DNA of 64,000 nucleotides. It comes from a virus. The notes beneath the pieces are model-generated. The model was not told the DNA's origin. It searched no databases and saw only the letters and a list, made by a program, of their open reading frames with translations. The position numbers and the translations under genes are program-made. Below, one piece after another: positions 30,283 to 39,335 of the stretch. Every line of letters starts with the position of its first letter. Within the stretch, counting starts at the first letter, position 1. The stretch spans positions 16,439-80,438 of IMG/VR virus record IMGVR_UViG_3300025305_003938, one strand, 5' to 3'.

Positions 30283-30947
30283 TGAGAGATTTTGTAAAAG
30301 AGGCCGCATCACAGCCTAGGCGTGAATATCATATATACAATGATATCAACGTCTTAATCAAGGATTTCCCGCAGTCCGAAGAGGTTGATATTCCGGCCCT
30401 TTTATCAAAAATAGAATACACACTACCCAGATACTACTTCGATAATATTGACGTTGTTTATGTCGGCGAATTCGAAGATTTGGGTGATCGCAATGCTGCA
30501 TTTTTAGATGGCGCTATCTATATGACGAGCACAGAACCAACAACACATGATATGTTAGAAAATATTGTACATGAGGTTGCGCACTCCCTAGAGGGCGATC
30601 ATGGTGATATGCTGTATGGCGACCAGAAGGTTATTAGCGAATTCCTAGGAAAAAGAGAAAGACTTAGGTTAATTCTAGAACAAGAAGGTTACACAATCCC
30701 TGAAGAGTTCTACGAGCAGACCGAATACAACAGAAATTTTGATAAATTCCTAATGAATACGGTAGGGTACCCTACATTAACATATCTGACAATGGGCCTG
30801 TTTGTTAGCCCATATGGTGCCACTTCTTTGCGAGAGTATTTTGCAAATGCTTTTGAGCATTTTTATATCAATGATCGCGAAGATGTTAAGAAAGTAAGTC
30901 CGCAAGTTTACTTGAAGATTGACTATTTACATAAAACAGGAGAGTAA
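30279..30947 (+). CDS. Anthrax-lethal-factor-like metallopeptidase
   Basis: 222 residues with a zinc site HEVAHSLEGDHGD (~residue 98) and a downstream EYFANAFEHFY (~190). The gluzincin (HExxH plus a downstream Glu) pattern followed by NDREDVKKVSPQVYLKI is what I associate with the anthrax-toxin lethal-factor central/C-terminal (ATLF-like) domain. No signal peptide is visible, so it probably acts in the host cytoplasm or in the virion. It overlaps the previous stop by four bases. Substrate unknown. Confidence 0.7.
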   Translation: MMRDFVKEAASQPRREYHIYNDINVLIKDFPQSEEVDIPALLSKIEYTLPRYYFDNIDVVYVGEFEDLGDRNAAFLDGAIYMTSTEPTTHDMLENIVHEVAHSLEGDHGDMLYGDQKVISEFLGKRERLRLILEQEGYTIPEEFYEQTEYNRNFDKFLMNTVGYPTLTYLTMGLFVSPYGATSLREYFANAFEHFYINDREDVKKVSPQVYLKIDYLHKTGE

Positions 30948-30948
30948 T

Positions 30949-31392
30949 ATGTTAAACACATTCAACGAACTTAAAAAGGAATTATCCCTAGATACCAGCA
31001 CGAACACCTTGACAGTGACAATTGGCGTACCAAAGAAGACCAGAAGAACCTCATTGATTGTCGTAAAGGGTAAAACCGTTAAGAATTGGGTAGAGAATTC
31101 TGGCTATGTTGTTGTCGATACAATTAAATCAAATCGTATCGACAATAGCGAAAGCGTAGCCGACAACACTTGGGTATATGAAGTGGAGAAATTGATTCAG
31201 GCCACCCAGCCGACAAAAATTGAAAAAGAAGACCCTCAGCCGGCCGCGAGACCAGAAAATCAAGAAAAAGAAGAAAAAGCTATTGACAATTCTGAAGCAG
31301 AGGCTATAATAGAGACTAAGACAGTGCAAAAGCGACCTAAAACTCGCAAAAAGGGAACTAAGACAGTTCGGAGCACTAGAAAAGAGGATTAG
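30949..31392 (+). CDS. Small protein with basic low-complexity tail (147 aa)
   Basis: ATG 30949 follows GGAGAG; a TTG-led start at 30919 lies in the preceding gene and was rejected. Residues ~1-80 form an alpha/beta domain (TLTVTIGVPKKTRRTSLIVV). The rest is a Glu/Lys/Pro-rich linker and a basic tail (KRPKTRKKGTKTVRSTRKED), resembling a nucleic-acid or virion tether. It shares its last base with the first base of the next gene. No family known. Confidence 0.6.
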   Translation: MLNTFNELKKELSLDTSTNTLTVTIGVPKKTRRTSLIVVKGKTVKNWVENSGYVVVDTIKSNRIDNSESVADNTWVYEVEKLIQATQPTKIEKEDPQPAARPENQEKEEKAIDNSEAEAIIETKTVQKRPKTRKKGTKTVRSTRKED

Positions 31393-32168
31393 TGTCTGCA
31401 AAAAAACATATATCTTTTAGCGAGCTAAAGGATTGGAAATTATGTCCGTTTTATCACAACTTAGCATGGATCAAGAAATTAAGCTCGTTTGAGGGCAATG
31501 AATACACCGCTTTTGGTACGGCTATCCACGACACCTGTGAGAAAAAGCTTCTAGAAAAGGGTTTTGACGAGAAGGAGCATTTTCTGACTTCTTTCAAGAA
31601 GACCCTGCAAATTCTAGAAAATAAGTCCGTAGTAATCGACACCTCTTTGATAGAAAAGATGGTTGAACAGGGCGTCGGTCTTCTTCCGGAAATCGAACCG
31701 GCCGTGAAGGAATATTTTCAAGAATTTGAAGTTGTTTCGACAGAAGAACAACTCTATGAACCCATTGAAGGTGCTGATGGCCTTTGTTTTAAGGGTTTTA
31801 TCGATGCCGTGATCAAGACGCCGGATGGAAAATATCATATTATAGATTGGAAGACTTGTTCCTGGGGCTGGGATGCCCGGAAACGCCAAGATCCGATGGT
31901 GACATATCAGCTAACTTTATATAAGAAGTTTTTCTGTGAAAAGCACAATCTTGATCCGAAAGATGTTGAAACCTACTTTGCTCTATTGAAGCGCACGGCT
32001 AAGAAAGACAAGGTTGAAGTTTTCAGAGTTACCTCAGGGCCAAGAAAAACTGAAAATGCTTTTAAACTTTTGATGAAGGCTGTTTATAATATAAAAAACA
32101 AGAAGGTCATCAAGAACCGTCTTTCTTGCACGCGGTGTGTGTTTAGGGGGACCGAACACTGCCCTTAA
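31392..32168 (+). CDS. PD-(D/E)XK nuclease of the Cas4/RecB type
   Basis: 258 residues from GTG 31392. HDTCEKKLL, GFIDAVIKTPDG and IIDWKTCSWGW give the His...Asp...D-x-K core of RecB/AddB-like exonucleases. Cysteines KLCPFYH at the N-terminus and SCTRCVFRGTEHCP at the end are arranged as in Fe-S-cluster Cas4/AddB-type nucleases. The enzyme probably trims DNA ends in replication or recombination. It stands just ahead of the glycan locus and has its own GTG start in an operon packing. Confidence 0.78.
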   Translation: MSAKKHISFSELKDWKLCPFYHNLAWIKKLSSFEGNEYTAFGTAIHDTCEKKLLEKGFDEKEHFLTSFKKTLQILENKSVVIDTSLIEKMVEQGVGLLPEIEPAVKEYFQEFEVVSTEEQLYEPIEGADGLCFKGFIDAVIKTPDGKYHIIDWKTCSWGWDARKRQDPMVTYQLTLYKKFFCEKHNLDPKDVETYFALLKRTAKKDKVEVFRVTSGPRKTENAFKLLMKAVYNIKNKKVIKNRLSCTRCVFRGTEHCP

Positions 32169-32177
32169 AGGAATAAA

Positions 32178-33443
32178 ATGGCAAAAAAGATTAAAATTTT
32201 CACATTAAGCGACCATCCGCTTTCGCCCTCTGGTGTGGGCACACAGACAAAGTACATGATAGAGGCTATGCTTAGAACTGGAAATTACCAGTTCGTAAGC
32301 TTTGGCGGCGCAATCAAGCATCACGACTACAGGCCAGTTAAAACAGAAGAGTGGGGTGATGACTGGGTAATATACCCTGTTGATGGCTACGGAGATCAAG
32401 AGTCAGTAAGATCAGTAGTGTGGTCTGAAAAGCCAGATGTGCTGTGGTTTATGACAGATCCTCGCTTCTGGGACTGGCTATGGGCGATTGAAAATGAGAT
32501 CCGGGCCAATGTTCCTATGGTCTACTATCACGTTTGGGACAACTATCCTTACCCTAAATTCAACAAAGCTTTTTATGACTCCAACGATCATGTCGCATGC
32601 ATATCGAAGCTAACGTATGATGTTGTACAGAACGTATCACCAGACGTAGGTAGCTCCTATGTTCCTCACACGGTTGACACAGGCATATTCAAGAGGCTCG
32701 ATGAAGCGACAGTTGCGGAGTTTAAAGAAGAGCACTTCAAAAGCGCGAATAATCCAGATCGCTTAGTTTTCTTCTGGAACAATAGAAATGCAAGAAGAAA
32801 GCAGTCCGGCACTGTATTATGGTGGTTTAAAGATTTCTTAGACGTTGTTGGCCACAGTAACGCATGTTTGATAATGCACACCGAAACGGATGATGTACAT
32901 GGCCAGGATCTGGAAGCTATAGCTAGAGAATTAAACCTCACAGATGGCCAAGTTCGCTTTTCGAAACAAAAAGTCCCACCGGAGTACTTAGCGCTCGCCT
33001 ATAACATGGCCGATTGTACTATCAATCTCGCCGATGCTGAAGGCTTTGGTTTGGCAACTCTAGAGTCCTTAGCATGTGAGACTCCCATTATAGTCACAAT
33101 GACCGGCGGTATGCAGGAGCAAGTTACAGATGGTGAGAACTGGTTTGGCATAGGCCTGGAACCGGCCTCAAAGGCAATTATCGGATCGCAAGAGGTTCCG
33201 TACATCTATGAAGACAGGCTAGCCCGTAAAGACTTTTTAGATGCCATATTAAAGATTTATAACATGACTCCAGCCCAACGCCAAGAATTGGGCGCCAATG
33301 GTCGTAATCACATCATGACAAACTATTCGTTTGATCAATATAGCAAAAACTGGGATGAGCTTTTTATGAGCATTCATGAAGAGTGTGGTTCGTGGTCGAC
33401 AAGAAAAAATTATGAGTCTTGGACCTTCAAGGAGATAAAATGA
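32178..33443 (+). CDS. GT4 glycosyltransferase
   Basis: 421 residues with two Rossmann-like halves. An N-terminal HPLSPSGVGTQTKYMIE region is followed by the donor-binding DAEGFGLATLESLACETPII (~residues 285-304), where the E-x7-E motif of GT4 sits. The enzyme would transfer a sugar from a nucleotide donor to a growing glycan. This opens the long glycan locus. The ribosome site is AAAGGA, and the gene overlaps the next by four bases. Confidence 0.85.
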   Translation: MAKKIKIFTLSDHPLSPSGVGTQTKYMIEAMLRTGNYQFVSFGGAIKHHDYRPVKTEEWGDDWVIYPVDGYGDQESVRSVVWSEKPDVLWFMTDPRFWDWLWAIENEIRANVPMVYYHVWDNYPYPKFNKAFYDSNDHVACISKLTYDVVQNVSPDVGSSYVPHTVDTGIFKRLDEATVAEFKEEHFKSANNPDRLVFFWNNRNARRKQSGTVLWWFKDFLDVVGHSNACLIMHTETDDVHGQDLEAIARELNLTDGQVRFSKQKVPPEYLALAYNMADCTINLADAEGFGLATLESLACETPIIVTMTGGMQEQVTDGENWFGIGLEPASKAIIGSQEVPYIYEDRLARKDFLDAILKIYNMTPAQRQELGANGRNHIMTNYSFDQYSKNWDELFMSIHEECGSWSTRKNYESWTFKEIK

Positions 33444-35524
33444 GAAAGAAGATTTTAGTCAAGGGCCCCGCCCTCTCACGTTCAGGGTATGGAGAACAGA
33501 CAAGGTTCGCCCTCAGATCCCTCAGATCCCAGGAAGAGAAGTATGACATTTATTTACAGAATATCCCATGGGGTGCCACTGGGTGGATCTTTGAGGTCAA
33601 CGAAGAGCGCGAGTGGATCGATAGTACACTAGCTAAAACTGTCAAGCATACAGCCTCTGGTGGCAAGTTTGATATGTCCTTGCAGGTCACAATCCCAAAT
33701 GAGTGGGAAAAGTTAGCTCCGATAAACATCGGATATACGGCCGGCATTGAGACAAGCCAAATCTCTCCACATTGGATTGAAAAATCAGAAGTGGTTGATA
33801 AGATAATCACAATATCCAAGCACTCCCGGGACGTTTTCTTAAATACAGTCTATGATGTGCAGAACAAGGAAACCGGTGCTGTCGTTAAGGGCTACAGATG
33901 TGAAACACCCATCGAAGTAGTCCACTACCCAGTGAGAAGCGTTGAACCGGCCGCTTTGAGTTTGGATCTAGAAACAGATTTTAACTTCTTGATGATAGCT
34001 CAATGGGGAGTTAGAAAGAACCTAGAGAATACCTTACGATGGTTTGTTGAGGAATTTATTGATCGTGACGTTGGCTTAGTCCTCAAGACGAATCTAGCGA
34101 ACGATTCGGTTATGGATCGCGTACATGCAGAAGAGCGCCTAAAAAGTCTTCTAGATTCGTACAAAGACAGGAAGTGTAAAGTGTACATGATACACGGCAC
34201 AATGTCTGATAGTGAATTGGCCGGACTCTACACACATCCGAAAATTAAAGCTCTAATTTCTTTAACTCACGGTGAGGGCTACGGCCTTCCAATTTTTGAA
34301 GCCGCTTATAGTGGCCTACCGATTGTCACTGCTGGCTGGAGTGGCCATGTAGACTTCCTAAGTGCCCCAGTTAAAGATAAGAAGGGCAAAATGAAAGTCA
34401 AGCCACTTTACGCATCGGTCGATTACGAAGTCAAGCGAATTCAGAAAGAGGCTCGATGGGAAGGCGTCATCGAAAAGAAATCAGAGTGGTGTTACCCCCG
34501 CGAAGGCAGTGCAAAAATGCGCATGCGAGAGGTCTTTAAAAACCATAAACTAGCCCAAAGTCGCGCCAACAAATTGCAGAGTTGGATCATCGATAACTTT
34601 ACAGAAGAGTCGAAATATGAACAATTTGCGAATGCAGTTTGTAATGAAACGCTTAACTTAGATTGTGAATATGTTTTTGTCAGCGACAGGTTCGCTGATC
34701 AAGCGCCCGGCGGAGCAGAATTGAGCCTGCAGGCTGTAATCGACAGCACACCAGCCGATTATATTAAACTTAACGCAGCTGACGTTAGTTTGGGTTTGAT
34801 TGAAAAGTTGCAAGACAAAACTTGGATATTCTCTAACTTCACTTCTTTGGACAAGACTCTGATTCCTGTAGTAGCAAGAGACTTAAAGTATTACTTTATA
34901 GAATCAGATTACAAATACTGCGAACACAGACTACCACAACTTTGCCAGATCTTCAATGGCTGCGAAGATTGTGATTGCGTCGAAAAAGAGTCCGGACAAT
35001 TAATTAAATTGTTCTGTGATAACGCGCAGTTACTGTTCTTCCGTTCTGAGAAACAGCGCGAACATCATTTATCTGCCCTGGCTCTAAATAAGAAGAAGAC
35101 GAGAATAATGTCCGCTGTGTTCACATCGGAGATACTAGACTTACTGCAAGAAATGCGCACCACGTTTGCCGACAAGAAAGTGGATGTTTGGGTTATTAGC
35201 TCCTCCCCGTCGTGGGTCAAGGGTCATCAAGCTTCTAAGAAATGGTGTGAAGAAAATAAGAAGAACGTATTTGAATTGCATGGTCGATCATATAAAGAAT
35301 CCCTAGCTTGCTTAGCTCAGGCCCGCGGCCTCTGCGCATTGCCTCCGGGTTATGATACTTGTCCGCGGATGGTGATCGAAGCAAAATTATTAGGCTGTGA
35401 TCTGGAATTGAATGATAATGTTTTACATGCGAAAGAGCACTGGTTCGATACAGATGATTTGGAGGTTGTAGATACACACTTAAGATCTGTCATTCCATCC
35501 TTCTGGGAGGCAGTAACTGGTTAA
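33440..35524 (+). CDS. Large two-domain glycosyltransferase (694 aa)
   Basis: The N-terminal ~380 residues are a GT4-like glycosyltransferase: SLTHGEGYGLPIFEAAYSGL and PIVTAGWSGHVDF are the donor-binding motif. The C-terminal ~300 residues (VFVSDRFADQAPGGAELSLQ, then GLCALPPGYDTCPRMVIEAK) look like a second GT-B domain. ATG 33440 has GGAGATA as ribosome site and overlaps the previous stop; an upstream TTG start was rejected. Tandem transferases can build two linkages in succession. Substrates cannot be stated. Confidence 0.83.
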   Translation: MRKKILVKGPALSRSGYGEQTRFALRSLRSQEEKYDIYLQNIPWGATGWIFEVNEEREWIDSTLAKTVKHTASGGKFDMSLQVTIPNEWEKLAPINIGYTAGIETSQISPHWIEKSEVVDKIITISKHSRDVFLNTVYDVQNKETGAVVKGYRCETPIEVVHYPVRSVEPAALSLDLETDFNFLMIAQWGVRKNLENTLRWFVEEFIDRDVGLVLKTNLANDSVMDRVHAEERLKSLLDSYKDRKCKVYMIHGTMSDSELAGLYTHPKIKALISLTHGEGYGLPIFEAAYSGLPIVTAGWSGHVDFLSAPVKDKKGKMKVKPLYASVDYEVKRIQKEARWEGVIEKKSEWCYPREGSAKMRMREVFKNHKLAQSRANKLQSWIIDNFTEESKYEQFANAVCNETLNLDCEYVFVSDRFADQAPGGAELSLQAVIDSTPADYIKLNAADVSLGLIEKLQDKTWIFSNFTSLDKTLIPVVARDLKYYFIESDYKYCEHRLPQLCQIFNGCEDCDCVEKESGQLIKLFCDNAQLLFFRSEKQREHHLSALALNKKKTRIMSAVFTSEILDLLQEMRTTFADKKVDVWVISSSPSWVKGHQASKKWCEENKKNVFELHGRSYKESLACLAQARGLCALPPGYDTCPRMVIEAKLLGCDLELNDNVLHAKEHWFDTDDLEVVDTHLRSVIPSFWEAVTG

Positions 35525-35525
35525 A

Positions 35526-36278
35526 ATGTCAGATACTCATTTTAAAATTGTTACTTCGATGTACAACGTTGAAGATTGGATTAAAAGAACAGCGTCGAGC
35601 ATAAAAAATCAGAACTACACAAATTTTCAATGTGTCTTCATTGATGATGCGTCCACTGACAGAACTGTGGAGATCTTAGAAAGCCTCGTAGGCGATGATG
35701 AGCGGTTTGCTGTTCTTAAGAATTCAGATAAGAAATATTCGCTAGGCAGGATCAACCAGGGTATCGAGCATGCTTCTCCTGCCGATGAAGATATTATTCT
35801 GAGTGTCGACGGAGATGATTGGCTAGCCACAAAAAACGTATTAACTTATCTGGATGAGTTTTATAAGAAGGAACAATGTTGGATGACATACGGAAGCTAT
35901 ATGGAATACCCAACAGGTATGAAGGGTATCGAAGCTTCGGCATATTCTCCGGAAGTCGTCCAAAATAACACATATAGAACAGATCGATGGCGTGCCTCCC
36001 ATTTAAGAACATTCAAATACAAACTTTGGAAGAACATCGAAAAAGAAGACCTTCTAGACTGGAATGGCAATTTCTTCAAAACGACTATCGATAAAGCTTT
36101 CATGTACCCTATGCTGGAGATGGCCGGCCCCCGTGCCAAATATATAGACGAAACGCTCTACGTGTACAATCTGACAAATCCGCTTAACGTGCATAAATCC
36201 CGTCGAGAGTTACAATTAAAAACAAACGATTACCTGAGAGGCAAAGAAGCATATGACCGCAAAGACATATTGCATTAA
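35526..36278 (+). CDS. GT2 family glycosyltransferase
   Basis: 250 residues of GT-A type. FIDDASTDRTVEILESLVGD (~residues 38-57) is the classical GT2 nucleotide-binding opening, and DGDDWLATKN carries the DxD metal site. It is compact, without the extended C-terminal domain of processive enzymes. It overlaps the following methyltransferase gene by 26 bases. One elongation or branching step in surface-glycan assembly is likely; donor unknown. Confidence 0.85.
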   Translation: MSDTHFKIVTSMYNVEDWIKRTASSIKNQNYTNFQCVFIDDASTDRTVEILESLVGDDERFAVLKNSDKKYSLGRINQGIEHASPADEDIILSVDGDDWLATKNVLTYLDEFYKKEQCWMTYGSYMEYPTGMKGIEASAYSPEVVQNNTYRTDRWRASHLRTFKYKLWKNIEKEDLLDWNGNFFKTTIDKAFMYPMLEMAGPRAKYIDETLYVYNLTNPLNVHKSRRELQLKTNDYLRGKEAYDRKDILH

Positions 36279-36873
36279 AGAAGAATACATCCACAGAGAT
36301 GAATATATCCAGAATGTACAAATAGGCTCTGGAGACAAGTTCCAAGATCGAGTGTACGCAAAAGCCCACGAGGTTTGCGAGCGTAATAATTGTATGACTG
36401 TACTGGATATTGGATGCGGATCTGCCTATAAGCTGATAAAATATTTTGGTGATAAAATTTTTTTAGGATTAGAACTTGAACCGAATCTGAGTTGGCTTAA
36501 AGAAACTTACCCTCATTACCACTTCCGACGTTCTGATTTTGACAACCCTCCCGGTGGCCACTTTGACTTGGTAATCTGCTCTGATGTTATCGAGCACTTA
36601 ATAGATCCAGATCAGCTGCTAGAATTTGTACAAAAGCTAAGCTTTGGCACATTCGTTGTTTCAACTCCGGAGCGAGACAATATGCAGATTTTACAAAAGG
36701 GTCACACTTGGGATGGCCCACCACACAATGTCTATCACGTTAGAGAATGGACGGCACCAGAGTTCAAGCAATACATTTCTCAAACATTCAATGTCGAAGA
36801 ACAGATATTAACGAAAGGTGAAGAAGTTAGTACAGTTGACGAGTGTCAAATCGTCGTTGCAACTAGAAAATGA
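36253..36873 (+). CDS. SAM-dependent class I methyltransferase
   Basis: 206 residues. VLDIGCGSAYKLIKYFGDK (~residues 49-67) is motif I for SAM binding, followed by DVIEHLIDPDQLLE (~114) and a C-terminal substrate part. This is the Methyltransf_11-like fold. It probably methylates a sugar or a glycan end, given its position between glycosyltransferases. ATG 36253 lies inside the preceding gene's end; the long overlap is read as translational coupling. Confidence 0.83.
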   Translation: MTAKTYCIKEEYIHRDEYIQNVQIGSGDKFQDRVYAKAHEVCERNNCMTVLDIGCGSAYKLIKYFGDKIFLGLELEPNLSWLKETYPHYHFRRSDFDNPPGGHFDLVICSDVIEHLIDPDQLLEFVQKLSFGTFVVSTPERDNMQILQKGHTWDGPPHNVYHVREWTAPEFKQYISQTFNVEEQILTKGEEVSTVDECQIVVATRK

Positions 36874-37778
36874 AAGTTCTTCTAGACAATGTGAATTTAA
36901 ATTCCACTAGTGGTCCGAATCACTTTGGATCAAAACTAAATAAATACATAAGTCGCCTGGGGTCGGAACTAGTATCACACCCTTCAGCTGCAGCTCCTGA
37001 CATTCAATTGTCTTTTATAGAATCCTTCATCGATACGAATTTACCATTAGTTCAGCGCCTCGATGGAATCTACTTCGATATTGATAAAGATAACAAGTTG
37101 CTAAACTCAAACATACTCAGGACATATGAGAGATCATCAGGAGTGATATTCCAATCCGAATATTGCAGAGATCTCTGTTTTAGATATTTGGGAGAACACG
37201 ACAATCATGCCGTCATTCATAACGGCGCCGATTATGAGCTAATAAGAGAGATTACTCCCATGGAGGTCCCTATGCTTAACAAATTCGAAACAGTGTGGTC
37301 TTGCGCCGGCCGCTGGCGACCATGGAAGCGCCTCCGACAAAACATAGAATATTTCATTAACTTTTCTGGACCCAACGACTGCTTGATTGTCGCTGGAGAT
37401 GGTGGCGCCAGTGAGATGATAAAACACGATAGAGTATTTTATGTTGGTAGACTTCCGGTTGATATCTTATTTTCTTTATATAAGAGATCTAAGCACTTTA
37501 TACATTTGGCAAGATATGACGCTTGTCCAAACGTTGTAGTCGATGCCCGCGCCAGCGGCTGTCAGATCATATGCTCTTCTTTAGCAGGAACAAAAGAAGT
37601 CGCTGGCCCAGACGCTACCATTGTCGAAGATATCCCATGGGATTTGGAGCCGGTAAGCACAACGAGAATTCCAGATATTAAGTTCGATAACATAACAAAG
37701 AACACATACGATACGAACATCGACATGTCCTTTGTTGCAAAAAAATACTTAAACTTTCTAGAAAAAACTTTACAATAG
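36870..37778 (+). CDS. Glycosyltransferase (GT4-like, 302 aa)
   Basis: The N-terminus KVLLDNVNLNSTSGPNHFGS is a typical GT-B acceptor-domain start. A C-terminal LARYDACPNVVVDARASGCQ and ICSSLAGTKE matches the donor-binding half. The start overlaps the methyltransferase stop (ATGA). The enzyme is short for GT4, but both halves are present. It adds to the set of at least six glycosyltransferases in this locus. Donor unknown. Confidence 0.8.
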   Translation: MKVLLDNVNLNSTSGPNHFGSKLNKYISRLGSELVSHPSAAAPDIQLSFIESFIDTNLPLVQRLDGIYFDIDKDNKLLNSNILRTYERSSGVIFQSEYCRDLCFRYLGEHDNHAVIHNGADYELIREITPMEVPMLNKFETVWSCAGRWRPWKRLRQNIEYFINFSGPNDCLIVAGDGGASEMIKHDRVFYVGRLPVDILFSLYKRSKHFIHLARYDACPNVVVDARASGCQIICSSLAGTKEVAGPDATIVEDIPWDLEPVSTTRIPDIKFDNITKNTYDTNIDMSFVAKKYLNFLEKTLQ

Positions 37779-37785
37779 GATTATT

Positions 37786-38634
37786 ATGTTAGTACAAAAA
37801 CAAGTTGATAAATTTATGATGAACCTGAACGTTGAGGATGGAGGCATCTCCAGAGTGCTCTATCACATCGGAGAACGCGAGCTAGCGTTTATGTCTCTTT
37901 TGCGAGAGACAGTGCAGGAGGGCATGACATGTGTAGATCTGGGTAGTAATATCGGGTACACAACTCTTTTTATGCTCGACAAGGTTGGGCCCCGCGGCCG
38001 CGTTTATGCAATTGAGCCCGACCCAAACAACCTAGGTCTCCTTCGAAGTAATGTTAGCCAGAACCACTTCCTAGAAAACTGTGAGATCACTCAATGTGCA
38101 ATTTCAGATACAGATGGTCAGTTAGACTTTTGGCAGGCCAGCGCTCCGAACCTGAGCAGTATCACCAAACACAAAAATAGCACTCACAAAATCACCGTTG
38201 ATTCTTACTGTCTTAACACTTTCTTGTCTGAGCGTTCCTATCCAAACTTTATAAAAATGGACGTTGAAGGAGGCGAAGTCAAGATTTTTGAAGGTGGGCT
38301 GGAATACTTTACGAAAAATAGAGGCACCACACACTTCTTGGTCGAGGTGCATCCAGCAACCTACAATGAAGACAACGACTTCGAAGCAGTGCTCAAAGAG
38401 TACTTCAAGATAGGATTCAACCCCAAATATGTTGTAACCACACCGGTGCCACAGCCGGCCTTATTTGCTGATGCTGGTTACACTCCGTCCCGCACTGTTG
38501 AAACCGATGGTTTTCATCGAGGCGTCTACGATGATATTTCACAAGAACATCTACTAGAATTTTCTTGTAGAGAACATCCCGAGGGCCGCAGCAAGAAAAT
38601 CGTAAGAAGCTTCATGCTTTCCAGAGAAGAGTAA
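37786..38634 (+). CDS. FkbM family methyltransferase
   Basis: 282 residues. CVDLGSNIGYTTLFMLDKVG (~residues 46-65) is SAM motif I of FkbM proteins, with VYAIEPDPNNLGLLRSNV next. FIKMDVEGGEVKIFEGG (~150) is the second hallmark (the DVEG motif). FkbM enzymes methylate hydroxyl groups, often on sugars of lipopolysaccharides or glycans. The position supports glycan O-methylation. The ribosome site is AGGA, eight bases upstream. Confidence 0.88.
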   Translation: MLVQKQVDKFMMNLNVEDGGISRVLYHIGERELAFMSLLRETVQEGMTCVDLGSNIGYTTLFMLDKVGPRGRVYAIEPDPNNLGLLRSNVSQNHFLENCEITQCAISDTDGQLDFWQASAPNLSSITKHKNSTHKITVDSYCLNTFLSERSYPNFIKMDVEGGEVKIFEGGLEYFTKNRGTTHFLVEVHPATYNEDNDFEAVLKEYFKIGFNPKYVVTTPVPQPALFADAGYTPSRTVETDGFHRGVYDDISQEHLLEFSCREHPEGRSKKIVRSFMLSREE

Positions 38635-38642
38635 AACATTAA

Positions 38643-39335
38643 ATGTACTTTGACAAAGGATTGAATGACTTTGGGATAGTTCTAAAGGGGGCTAGTGTTG
38701 CAAGGATTCATAAGATAGTCGACAATTATCAAGACTGCTATATGGTTAATAATTTTGACCGTAATGCGAATAATGAAGAGTCTGAGTGGAGTTTAGTAGC
38801 TCCATTACTTCATGGAAAGAACATTGTTCATTTTGTCAATCGACTTGAAACGGCCCCCCTTCTAAGAGAACATTATGAAGAATTGAATATCCAACATATC
38901 CAGTTCACGAAAACAGAGCTGGACGCCCGCCTCCGCGACATGAAAAACCTTTATGAAAGCTATGACCTAACTTGCCATATGCTTCCAGAGGAACTGTTAG
39001 AATATAATAGCTTCTTTACGGACAAATATTATATGCGCCCGGGCGATTCCAATTACGCTGTGAAGCACCCGAACACAGGTGTTTTATCGATCATTTATGC
39101 TGCTCATGTTTTGAAACCCAAGAACTTGTGGATTGCTGGTTTGGACTTTTATCAAAACGATTACCTGTTCAGAAGGCCGTGGATTGCGCCCCTAAAGAAT
39201 CAACAGTTGAAAATGAAAAACACTCAGATGGTAGAGCACTTTGTCGAGATCATCAAAAAGCATCCGGATATTAATTTTAAGATGATAACTAATGCGAAAT
39301 TACCAAGTTTAGATAACTTGGAGATCATAGAGTGA
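38643..39335 (+). CDS. GT42-like sialyltransferase candidate
   Basis: 230 residues. The N-terminal GIVLKGASVARIHKIVDNYQ and MVNNFD correspond to the nucleotide-binding opening (G-x-G/S-S) and the CN/NN part of Campylobacter CstI/CstII-type transferases. NTGVLSIIYAAHVLKPKNLW then IAGLDFYQNDY (~residues 145-175) closely matches the SGxY...ALGYKEIYLSGIDFYQ region of that GT42 family. With NeuA and NeuB homologues two genes on, transfer of CMP-activated sialic-type sugar is the best reading. Active-site His and Tyr assignments need an alignment. Its start follows the previous stop by eight bases. Confidence 0.68.
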   Translation: MYFDKGLNDFGIVLKGASVARIHKIVDNYQDCYMVNNFDRNANNEESEWSLVAPLLHGKNIVHFVNRLETAPLLREHYEELNIQHIQFTKTELDARLRDMKNLYESYDLTCHMLPEELLEYNSFFTDKYYMRPGDSNYAVKHPNTGVLSIIYAAHVLKPKNLWIAGLDFYQNDYLFRRPWIAPLKNQQLKMKNTQMVEHFVEIIKKHPDINFKMITNAKLPSLDNLEIIE

